Part shown: positions 1 through 6,158 of the stretch, one piece after another
Numbering within the stretch: position 1 is the stretch's first letter
How the letters are laid out: each line of letters starts with the position of its first letter
Notes under the pieces: model-generated
What the model saw: only the letters and a program-made list of their open reading frames with translations
What the model was told of the DNA's origin: nothing
Databases searched by the model: none
Assembly: GCA_028699855.1 (NCBI GenBank)
Contig: JAQVTV010000065.1
Span: 1-6,199 of the forward strand
Origin: Candidatus Izemoplasmatales bacterium
GTDB taxonomy: Bacteria > Bacillota_I > Bacilli_A > Izemoplasmatales > Hujiaoplasmataceae
Length of the DNA stretch: 6,199 nucleotides
Reading direction: 5' to 3'
Position numbers and translations under genes: made by a program

Positions 1-442
1 CACCGATAACAACGACGTCCTCGCCTTGAAAAAACGTGGAGTCGCATACCGCACAATATGAAATGCCCCTCGAAACGAACGCACATTCGCCGGGCACATT
101 CAGAGGCTTGGGCCGCGTTCCAGAAGCGATGATGATCGTTTTTGCTTGATACGTGGTTTCGTCGGTGATGATTGAAAAAGCATCTAAGGCAATATCGAGG
201 CGCTGGACGGCTCCACGCTCTTCTTTGATGTCCAAATCGCGAAGATGCCCGACCATTTTGGAAATCAATTCTTGAGCGGTAACCTTGCCAAACCCGAGAT
301 AATTATCCACTTGGTATGTGGAATGGAGTCGGCCTCCGGGGGTCAGCATATCGAGCAATAAAACACTTTTTCCCGCGCGGCTGGCATATAAGGCTGCCAT
401 CATCCCCGCAGGACCCGCACCAATGATCGCAATATCAACCAT
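1..442 (-). CDS. trxB: Thioredoxin reductase, N-terminal 147 residues (cut by window edge)
   Basis: Probable NADPH-dependent flavoprotein that reduces thioredoxin in the cytoplasm. Only the first 147 codons are present, roughly half of a usual ~300-residue TrxB; the end lies beyond the left edge. Visible are the FAD-binding GxGxxG (GAGPAG, residues 8-13), the GG loop (TPGGRL, 34-39), the A-S-G-T segment near 107, VPGE (116-119), the redox-active pair in SYCAVCDS (Cys130 and Cys133), and the start of the NADPH-binding fold (EDVVVIG). The CxxC separates it from the ferredoxin/flavodoxin-NADP reductase relatives that lack it. Small departures from the common pattern are GGR for GGQ, Asp31 where Glu usually binds the FAD ribose, and CDS for CDG/CDA. 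The start ATG shares one base with the lgt stop (TAATG). Its own Shine-Dalgarno is weak (GGA), so translation probably depends on lgt. Family assignment is firm; substrate is inferred. Confidence 0.92.
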   Translation of the reverse strand, partial: MVDIAIIGAGPAGMMAALYASRAGKSVLLLDMLTPGGRLHSTYQVDNYLGFGKVTAQELISKMVGHLRDLDIKEERGAVQRLDIALDAFSIITDETTYQAKTIIIASGTRPKPLNVPGECAFVSRGISYCAVCDSTFFQGEDVVVIG

Positions 443-1698
443 TACGATTCCGTCTCGGGTTTCACCCAACCGAAATGCCCATCAACATCGCCATATGTCT
501 TATGATTCTTTTTGATGCGCAAGAACACCGAAAACAAGATGCCACCCAATATCATCAAGACCGACGTCACGATTGCCGATTTAAAGGTGATGCCAAAGAG
601 TTCAAAGGTCAAAGGATCTGTGCGCATCGTTTCGATAAAAATGCGGACACCGCCATACCAGATTAAATAAAACGATAACAACTCTCCCACTCGAACTTTC
701 CTTAAGCGTCTCAAAACGAGCATGATTGAAAAGCCGATGAGGTTGAGTGAGGATTCATAGAAAAAAGTCGGATGGTAGAAACCCGTGACTGGCTCCACCG
801 CCAGAGAATGGAATCCACGCGGAATATACATATTGTTCACGATGAACTCGGGCAAGTGAAGTGTGTAACGTAGAAAACGATATTGTTCCTCAAGTGAGAG
901 AACGGCGGTCCCGTTATTCATGCCCCCGACCACGTATCCGTGCGCTTCCTGATTAAAAAAGTTTCCCCACCTTCCAAAAGCCTGGGCGAGAATGAAGCCA
1001 ATGGCGACGATATCTAAAATGGCATAGAGATCGATCTTGCGTTTTCGCACATAAAAGAACGCACAAATCAGCGCTGTCACAAACGCGCCGTGAATGGCCA
1101 GTCCGGACAAGCCAAATGTGCTGAAATCCAAGCGTCCCGATTGAAACCCGATCATTCTGAGAAGTGATGGGAAAAAGCCGCCGCCGGTGAATTCAGACCA
1201 CTCAAATATCACATACCACAAGCGTGCCCCCAAGATGGCCACAGGTACAATCCACAAAAAACCGTCGATGAAATCATCGGATTTCATGCCGTGGCGTTTA
1301 GTTTCTCGTACAGCCATGATCAAAGCGACCACGATTCCCATCATGATGAAGAAGGAGTAAAAGACAACGCTTCGCCCGAAAATGGTGATCACTCGGTTGT
1401 CCAAAGTATAAATCGCTTTGATCGTTGTTGTCCGGTCGATTTCAGAAAAATGCTCCGGAAATACACTCCAACGGGTAAAATAACTATTGTCCTTGTTATC
1501 GGGTTCTTCAGGAGGTGTGATCTCACAGACTTCGGATTGGATACAATCGATCGTTTTCAGGACAGTTCCGTCATAGTCGACAAAAATGACTTGAAACTGA
1601 TCTTCGGGAAATGTATCTTCTGAAGCACACCCGGTGAGCAAGGTCAAGCTTGCGATGAGCAAGAATGCAAAAACTGCTTTCAAAATACCTGATTTCAT
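442..1698 (-). CDS. lgt: Prolipoprotein diacylglyceryl transferase with an N-terminal lipoprotein signal and an InlB-type extracellular domain
   Basis: Lgt moves diacylglycerol from phosphatidylglycerol onto the lipobox cysteine of prolipoproteins in the cytoplasmic membrane. The core (about residues 101-395) is complete. It has Tyr114 at the start of the first core membrane helix, GLAIHGA with His203, the Lgt signature GRWGNFFNQEAHG (242-254), HPTFFYE (309-315), and Arg352/Glu356 in VRIFIETMRTD. By alignment from memory these match E. coli Tyr26, His103, Arg143/Asn146/Glu151/Gly154 and Arg239/Glu243. The protein has 418 residues against about 260-330 usually, and the excess is N-terminal. 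It consists of a signal peptide with lipobox LTGC (Cys24) and a Listeria-Bacteroides-repeat-like domain (about 35-97). The ATG overlaps the hprK stop (ATGA) and has a good Shine-Dalgarno (GAGGA, 6-base spacer). No other Met occurs before residue 119, inside the first core helix, so a short form starting at ATG is excluded. Lgt function is firm; the role of the extension is unknown. Confidence 0.95.
   Translation of the reverse strand: MKSGILKAVFAFLLIASLTLLTGCASEDTFPEDQFQVIFVDYDGTVLKTIDCIQSEVCEITPPEEPDNKDNSYFTRWSVFPEHFSEIDRTTTIKAIYTLDNRVITIFGRSVVFYSFFIMMGIVVALIMAVRETKRHGMKSDDFIDGFLWIVPVAILGARLWYVIFEWSEFTGGGFFPSLLRMIGFQSGRLDFSTFGLSGLAIHGAFVTALICAFFYVRKRKIDLYAILDIVAIGFILAQAFGRWGNFFNQEAHGYVVGGMNNGTAVLSLEEQYRFLRYTLHLPEFIVNNMYIPRGFHSLAVEPVTGFYHPTFFYESSLNLIGFSIMLVLRRLRKVRVGELLSFYLIWYGGVRIFIETMRTDPLTFELFGITFKSAIVTSVLMILGGILFSVFLRIKKNHKTYGDVDGHFGWVKPETES
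1408..1596 (-). other. InlB B-repeat / Listeria-Bacteroides repeat-like domain fused to Lgt
   Basis: Residues about 35-97 of Lgt have the layout of the Listeria-Bacteroides repeat family (Flg_new, InlB B-repeat). They begin with a strand, FQVIFVDYDGTVLKT. A proline-rich turn follows (TPPEEP), then an aromatic plus tryptophan strand (YFTRWS), and a closing strand after a Thr-rich turn (DRTTTIKAIY). Only one repeat unit is present. It contains two cysteines, Cys52 and Cys58. E. coli Lgt has its N-terminus outside, so this domain should face the exterior. Recognition is by pattern memory, not a profile search. Confidence 0.7.
1627..1698 (-). other. Lipoprotein (type II) signal peptide on Lgt, lipobox LTGC with Cys24
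   Basis: Residues 1-24 of the Lgt protein form a classic lipoprotein signal. They hold a short basic n-region (Lys2, Lys7), a hydrophobic stretch at about 8-20 (AVFAFLLIASLTL), and the lipobox Leu21-Thr22-Gly23-Cys24, followed by a polar linker rich in Ser, Glu and Asp. This is the substrate motif that Lgt itself recognises. After lipidation, signal peptidase II would be expected to cut before Cys24. The signal is seen in the sequence; processing is inferred. Confidence 0.85.
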
Positions 1699-2642
1699 CT
1701 GTCTTCCTCGCTTATATTCTGGTTTTTCTTGATTTTCCCGTTAAGCGCATGGCTGAAGTCTTGCGCGGAATGATACCCGAGACTCCGGGATTTGTAATCA
1801 TACGCCGCCGCTTCGACCAACGTGGCCGTATTTCTTGCTTCGGTGATTGGCAGGCGGACCGATTCGATTTCCGTGTCAAAAATCATGCGCTTATCGTGCT
1901 TGATACCGATGCGTTCTATATGTTCATACTCTTCTTTTGTCTCAAGTTCGACGAACAAAGAGATTTTCTTTGTCTCTCGGTAGGCCTTGGCTCCAAAGAG
2001 ATAAATGACATTGACAATCCCGATGCCACGAATCTCCATATATTTCTTAAGCAACTCCGGCGCTTCGCCGATTACCACACCTTTTTCCTTCTGATAGACT
2101 TCCACCAAGTCGTCCGCGACCAGCATATATCCGCGTCGAATCAACTCCAAGGCCACTTCACTTTTTCCAAGCCCGCTTTCACCTGTGATCAATACGCCGA
2201 CACCATTGATATCGAGCAATACACCATGAAGCGCTTGACGTTCGGCAAGATTGGCTTGCAAAAACGAAAACATTTCGCTGAAAAGGGATGTCGTCGCATA
2301 CGCGCTTTTCAGCACGGGGATGTTCATTTCATCACCAAAACGCAAGAAGACATCCGGAATAATCACGTTCTTCGAAAAAACAAAGGCCGGAGGATTTTTC
2401 TCAAACAACATTTTGACGCGCATTTCTTGGTCTTCAGGATTCAACCAATGAAAAAAAGTGACTTCTTTGGACCCGATGATTTGAATGCGGTCATGTTCAT
2501 AAAAATCGAACATTCCCGCCAGCTCCAATCCCGGTTTAGATAGGCTCGGATTAGCGACAATCCTGTTAATTCCGTGTTTCCCGGCAAGAATCGCCAGGTT
2601 CATTCCCTCAATCACTTGCTTGATCGTAATGGTGACCCCCAT
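1695..2642 (-). CDS. hprK: HPr kinase/phosphorylase
   Basis: Bifunctional cytoplasmic enzyme that phosphorylates and dephosphorylates Ser46 of HPr, the PTS phosphocarrier, and so controls carbon catabolite repression and sugar uptake in Gram-positive bacteria. With the start at 2642 it has 315 residues, close to the usual ~310. The N-terminal HPrK domain carries GKHGINR. The C-terminal kinase domain carries conserved His139 (LHGVLLDI), the Walker A loop GESGLGKS (154-161), the acidic pair in VADD (Asp177-Asp178), the HPrK signature EIRGIGIVNV (203-212), and the C-terminal RNTATLVEAAA segment. All catalytic positions look intact. The reading frame extends six codons upstream to a TTG at 2660. 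That TTG would place the Shine-Dalgarno (AAGGGAG) inside the gene, and the ATG version matches the family N-terminus better. It follows the membrane-protein gene by 21 bases and its TGA overlaps the lgt ATG by four bases. Confidence 0.96.
   Translation of the reverse strand: MGVTITIKQVIEGMNLAILAGKHGINRIVANPSLSKPGLELAGMFDFYEHDRIQIIGSKEVTFFHWLNPEDQEMRVKMLFEKNPPAFVFSKNVIIPDVFLRFGDEMNIPVLKSAYATTSLFSEMFSFLQANLAERQALHGVLLDINGVGVLITGESGLGKSEVALELIRRGYMLVADDLVEVYQKEKGVVIGEAPELLKKYMEIRGIGIVNVIYLFGAKAYRETKKISLFVELETKEEYEHIERIGIKHDKRMIFDTEIESVRLPITEARNTATLVEAAAYDYKSRSLGYHSAQDFSHALNGKIKKNQNISEEDR
1705..1709 (-). promoter_or_regulatory. Ribosome binding site of lgt (GAGGA)
   Basis: GAGGA lies six bases before the ATG at 1698, inside the last codons of hprK. 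It supports the long lgt start that includes the lipoprotein signal peptide. Confidence 0.75.
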
Positions 2643-2650
2643 AGGACGTA

Positions 2651-2657
2651 CTCCCTT
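2651..2657 (-). promoter_or_regulatory. Ribosome binding site of hprK (AAGGGAG), decides the start
   Basis: AAGGGAG stands eight bases before the ATG at 2642 and directly follows the upstream gene's TGA stop. The alternative TTG start at 2660 lies upstream of this site and has no comparable purine tract before it, so the ATG is preferred. Confidence 0.8.
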
Positions 2658-2663
2658 CAATCA

Positions 2664-3242
2664 TCAAGATTTCTTCGATGTAATCATGCTTAGTTTTTGA
2701 ATGATTTGATGATATACAATCTTGATGACCATCCTTATAAACTGAAAGATCAGTACAAAGGCCATCGGATACAGATAGTTGTTGAAAGAGAATAAGTCTC
2801 CCAAAACCAGCAAGTCGACCAAGTAGAAAAAGATCACATTCATCAAAAAGAAGATCAGACCTGATGAATAGATGACGAGTCGCAAGAGGTGTCGAATCAT
2901 CCATCCTTTATACGCCTCTTCATACAACGTGAACATGAGTGCAATCAGGAGATACAAATAATCGTTTTTCACTTCAGCAAAGCTCAGAAGGAAAATGACC
3001 GAATAGATCAAAATGAAATTCACGAGAAAACTCACGACCGCATGAATCAGCCCATTCGAAGAATATTTTTGAGCAAGGTCGATGCGAACAATATTCGTGG
3101 ATGGCTTCGGTTGCGATTTGTCGTGGGCTTTTCGTTCTTCTTTTTGTTGTTCCTTGACGATTTCGATCAGTTTTTCCAGTTCTTCGATTTCTTTGCGAAT
3201 ATCGTCATCTTTCGGTTTTTTATCTTTCATATTCCACACCAT
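2664..3242 (-). CDS. Unrecognised small membrane protein between uvrA and hprK
   Basis: I do not recognise this family. The product has about 192 residues. The first 50 are highly charged and probably form a short cytoplasmic helix or coiled coil (Lys/Glu-rich, about 14-40), followed by a Ser/Pro linker (DKSQPKPSTN). Hydrophobic segments follow at about 66-88, 94-108, 119-146 and 153-173, with a charged loop (YEEAYKGWMIRH) between the second and third and a basic C-terminus ending SKKS. There is no signal peptide, no cysteine and no evident catalytic motif. The start is uncertain. ATG at 3242 has AGGA only three bases away; GTG at 3239 or ATG at 3230 (MKDKK) are possible. It ends in TGA 21 bases before hprK, so it is probably cotranscribed with hprK, lgt and trxB. 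The charged N-terminus and membrane bundle suggest an integral membrane protein of unknown role. Confidence 0.8.
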   Translation of the reverse strand: MVWNMKDKKPKDDDIRKEIEELEKLIEIVKEQQKEERKAHDKSQPKPSTNIVRIDLAQKYSSNGLIHAVVSFLVNFILIYSVIFLLSFAEVKNDYLYLLIALMFTLYEEAYKGWMIRHLLRLVIYSSGLIFFLMNVIFFYLVDLLVLGDLFSFNNYLYPMAFVLIFQFIRMVIKIVYHQIIQKLSMITSKKS

Positions 3243-3262
3243 ATTTCCTATAAATCACTATT

Positions 3263-3271
3263 ATCATACCA
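3263..3271 (-). promoter_or_regulatory. Candidate extended -10 promoter (TGGTATGAT) before the membrane protein gene
   Basis: The 55-base gap after uvrA is AT-rich and reads TGGTATGAT on the minus strand, a fair match to an extended -10 (TGnTATAAT). No good -35 is seen at the right distance, which extended -10 promoters can tolerate. Transcription would begin about 15-25 bases before the membrane protein's start. It could give the membrane protein-hprK-lgt-trxB set a promoter separate from uvrA. The AT-rich gap makes chance matches likely. Confidence 0.35.
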
Positions 3272-3297
3272 TATATCGCGAAGAATAATCGACTAAA

Positions 3298-6129
3298 TTA
3301 CTTCTGTGATCGATCTTCGCTCTCAAAGTTGAATAGACGTCGCAAATATTGACCAGTATAACTTTGGGTTTGTTTCGCGATTGCTTCGGGCGTTCCGGTG
3401 GCGACGACTTCGCCTCCGCGATCTCCGCCTTCCGGACCGAGATCCAAAACATAATCGGCCACCTTGATGACATCGAGATTATGTTCGATGACAATCACGG
3501 TGGCGCCCTTGTCCACGATGTTTTGCAATACTTCCAGCAAATTGACGATATCATGGCTGTGAAGTCCGGTGGTCGGCTCATCCAAGATATAGATGGATCG
3601 GTCTGTGATGCGCTTGTAGAGCTCGCTCGCCAACTTGACGCGTTGCGCTTCTCCCCCCGATAGCGTCGTCGATGACTGGCCGAGACGAATATATCCCAAC
3701 CCCACGTCATTGATGGTTTTCAGACGATTATAAATCTTGGGAATGTTTTCGAAGAAACGAACTGCTTCCTCGACGGTCATCCGCAATACATCGGAAATCG
3801 TCTTACCCTTGTATTTCACTTGAAGTGTTTCTTGATTATAACGCTTTCCGTGGCATTCTTCGCATTCCACGTAAATATCCGGCATGAAATGCATTTCAAT
3901 CTTGATCAGACCGTCGCCGGCGCACTGTTCGCACCTGCCGCCTTTGACGTTGAAAGAAAATCGACCTTTATCATACCCACGGATTTTTGCTTCCTTGGTT
4001 TTGCTGAAGAGATCGCGTATTTCATCGAAAACACCGGTATATGTCGCGGGATTGCTACGGGGCGTTCGTCCGATGGCGGACTGGTCGATATCAATGATTT
4101 TGTCGAAGTTTTCATAACCCTCGATCCGATCACATAATCCGGCAGACTCGCTGCGGTGTGTAATCAGATTGACCAATCCTTTGAACAAAATCTCGTTGAC
4201 GAGCGATGACTTACCCGAACCCGACACGCCAGTCACCACATTGAAACACCCGATGGGGAATGCCACATCGATACCTTTCAAGTTATTTTCACGTGCGCCG
4301 ATGACTTTGAGATAGCCCCGATCGTGAGATCTTCTTACCGTCGGAATCTGAATAGCCATGGTGCCCGAAAGATACTTTCCGGTGATGGACTCAGGGCAAT
4401 GGATGATGTCCTTCGGCGACCCTGCAAAAACTACTTCTCCCCCGTGTTCGCCCGCGCCCGGACCGATATCGACGACAAAATCGCAATGAGAGATGGTTTC
4501 CATATCGTGTTCAACGACGATCATCGTGTTCCCGAGATCGCGCATCCCCATCAATGTCTCGATTAGGCGTATGTTGTCGCGTTGATGCAATCCGATCGAA
4601 GGTTCGTCCAACACGTAGAGGACGCCGGTCAACCTGGAACCGATTTGCGTTGCGAGACGAATCCGTTGCGCTTCGCCACCGGACAAAGTGCTCGTTGAGC
4701 GGCCAAGCGAAAGATAATCAAGACCGACATTGATGAGAAAATGAATGCGTTCCTTGATCTCTTTCAGAATCGTCCGCGCGATTTCATATTCCTTGTCTTG
4801 AAGTGATAATTCCTCGAGAAAACGTTGGAGTTTCAACACGCTCATCGACGTCATCTCATGGATGTTGATGCCTCCGACACGCACTGACAATGCCGCTTCG
4901 CTTAACTTCTTTCCCCCGCATTTTTCACAAGGAATATCATTCATCATCGTTTCGATCCAATCACGGATCATTCTCGATGTGGTTTCCAGATAACGTCGTT
5001 CCATGCTCCGGATGATCCCCTCAAACGGTTTTCGCATGCGATGGACCTGATTGCTTGAACGCGACTGTAACTTATAGTCGATCAACTCATCCGTGCCATA
5101 AAGAATCAAGTTTTTCTCCGATTCCTTGAGATCTTGAAACGGCGTGTTAATGTCGATATTATGCGCTTTACATGTTTGAATCACTTGTTGCAGATAGATG
5201 GATTCCGTATTCGCGTATTTGTCAAAAACACCTTCTGATATGGTTAACTCCGGTTCAGGTATCAATCGGTTCGGATCGATTTTGCGCTTGAACCCCAAGC
5301 CCGAGCATGCATCACAAGCCCCATAAGGTGAGTTGAATGAAAACAGTCTTGGCTCAAGGCTGCTGATGGTGAATCCGCAAATCGGACAACTAAAGCGCTC
5401 ACTGAACAAGATCTCTTCATCTTCGAGCAAGACCTTGACGAGTCCATCCGCCCGCCTCGCTGCGGTTTCAAGCGAATCATAGAGCCGGCTGCGGACATCA
5501 TCTTTGACGACGATGCGATCGATGACGACATCAATATCCGAACGCTTATTCTTATCAAGTATGATATCTTGATCGAGTTCGATATATTCTTGATTGATGC
5601 GAACCCGCGTGTATCCTTCTTTACGCAGATCATCGATCGTTTTCTCATGCATCCCTTTTTTGCCGCGCACGACAGGAGACAAAATCACGGCCCTTTTGCC
5701 GTGATGTTCCAAGATACGATTGGTCATCTCCTGGATGGTCTGCGCTGATATCTCAATATCATGATGCGGACAATAGGGTCTACCGACCCGCGCGTAGAGC
5801 AAGCGGATATAGTCATAGATTTCCGTAATCGTCCCCACGGTCGACCTGGGGTTGTGCGACGTCGTTTTCTGGTCAATCGAAATGGCCGGAGAAAGTCCTT
5901 CAATGGAATCGACATCCGGTTTCTCCATGTTCCCCAAAAACTGACGGGCATAGGTGCTCAAAGATTCGACATATCTTCTTCGCCCTTCCTCATAAATCGT
6001 ATCAAATGCCAAACTGGTCTTTCCGGATCCGGAGAGACCTGTCATGACGATCAACTTATTTTTAGGTAGCGTCAGAGAAATGGATTTAAGGTTGTTTTCC
6101 CGCGCTCCTTTGATGATAATTTGGTCCAT
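3298..6129 (-). CDS. uvrA: Excinuclease ABC subunit A (UvrA)
   Basis: DNA damage-recognition ATPase of nucleotide excision repair; as a dimer it loads UvrB at lesions. The 943 residues match the usual 940-960. Two ABC modules are complete. The first has Walker A GLSGSGKT (31-38), signature LSGGEAQR (482-489) and Walker B YVLDEPS (505-511). The second has Walker A GVSGSGKS (634-641), signature LSGGEAQR (823-830) and Walker B YILDEPTTG (847-855). Zinc-binding pairs are Cys248/Cys251 with Cys272/Cys275, and Cys733/Cys736 with Cys756/Cys759; a further CxxC is at 401/404. RSNPATYTGVFDEIR (691-705) is typical of the family. The ATG at 6129 follows a strong Shine-Dalgarno, and the gene ends in TAA. 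uvrB often lies immediately upstream in Bacillota but is not visible in the 70 bases available. No terminator hairpin with a T-run follows. No sign of truncation or transfer. Confidence 0.98.
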   Translation of the reverse strand: MDQIIIKGARENNLKSISLTLPKNKLIVMTGLSGSGKTSLAFDTIYEEGRRRYVESLSTYARQFLGNMEKPDVDSIEGLSPAISIDQKTTSHNPRSTVGTITEIYDYIRLLYARVGRPYCPHHDIEISAQTIQEMTNRILEHHGKRAVILSPVVRGKKGMHEKTIDDLRKEGYTRVRINQEYIELDQDIILDKNKRSDIDVVIDRIVVKDDVRSRLYDSLETAARRADGLVKVLLEDEEILFSERFSCPICGFTISSLEPRLFSFNSPYGACDACSGLGFKRKIDPNRLIPEPELTISEGVFDKYANTESIYLQQVIQTCKAHNIDINTPFQDLKESEKNLILYGTDELIDYKLQSRSSNQVHRMRKPFEGIIRSMERRYLETTSRMIRDWIETMMNDIPCEKCGGKKLSEAALSVRVGGINIHEMTSMSVLKLQRFLEELSLQDKEYEIARTILKEIKERIHFLINVGLDYLSLGRSTSTLSGGEAQRIRLATQIGSRLTGVLYVLDEPSIGLHQRDNIRLIETLMGMRDLGNTMIVVEHDMETISHCDFVVDIGPGAGEHGGEVVFAGSPKDIIHCPESITGKYLSGTMAIQIPTVRRSHDRGYLKVIGARENNLKGIDVAFPIGCFNVVTGVSGSGKSSLVNEILFKGLVNLITHRSESAGLCDRIEGYENFDKIIDIDQSAIGRTPRSNPATYTGVFDEIRDLFSKTKEAKIRGYDKGRFSFNVKGGRCEQCAGDGLIKIEMHFMPDIYVECEECHGKRYNQETLQVKYKGKTISDVLRMTVEEAVRFFENIPKIYNRLKTINDVGLGYIRLGQSSTTLSGGEAQRVKLASELYKRITDRSIYILDEPTTGLHSHDIVNLLEVLQNIVDKGATVIVIEHNLDVIKVADYVLDLGPEGGDRGGEVVATGTPEAIAKQTQSYTGQYLRRLFNFESEDRSQK

Positions 6130-6133
6130 TGAG

Positions 6134-6141
6134 CCTTCCTT
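6134..6141 (-). promoter_or_regulatory. Ribosome binding site of uvrA (AAGGAAGG)
   Basis: AAGGAAGG lies four to seven bases before the ATG at 6129, depending on which half pairs with 16S rRNA. It supports that start. Confidence 0.75.
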
Positions 6142-6142
6142 C

Positions 6143-6158
6143 GGATCTATAAAGATCC
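6143..6158 (-). repeat. Perfect 6-bp inverted repeat in the uvrA leader
   Basis: GGATCT-TTAT-AGATCC can fold into a six-pair stem with a four-base loop just upstream of the uvrA Shine-Dalgarno. It is flanked by two copies of CGAAGG (6138-6143 and 6160-6165). There is no T-run after it, so it is not a terminator, and it does not resemble a Gram-positive LexA box (CGAAC-N4-GTTCG). Function unknown; it may affect leader stability or translation, or be chance. Confidence 0.4.

Noticed and set aside
1408..1698. Separate small lipoprotein gene accidentally joined to lgt by a frameshift
   Set aside because: The frame is continuous, with no stop or second ribosome binding site before the Lgt core. 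The surface domain leads straight into the core without a break, so a real fusion is the simpler reading.
1665..2543. Long plus-strand open frame of 292 codons opposite hprK and the lgt start
   Set aside because: It lies antisense to hprK, whose motifs are unmistakable. Its translation has no recognisable domain and it lacks a fitting ribosome binding site and neighbours.
2643..2660. TTG start for hprK six codons upstream
   Set aside because: The Shine-Dalgarno AAGGGAG would fall inside the gene. The ATG at 2642 has the right spacing and gives the usual family N-terminus.
2608..2904. Minus-strand open frame of 98 codons spanning the membrane protein and hprK start
   Set aside because: It overlaps two better-supported genes in another frame, and its composition looks like an out-of-frame reading.
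3243..3297. Rho-independent terminator after uvrA
   Set aside because: Only a weak five-pair AT stem (ATTAT/ATAAT) with a long loop can be drawn, with no GC-rich stem or T-run.
5262..5648. Minus-strand open frame of 128 codons inside uvrA
   Set aside because: It is a different frame of a complete uvrA, with Ser/Arg/Met-rich low-information translation typical of a shadow frame.
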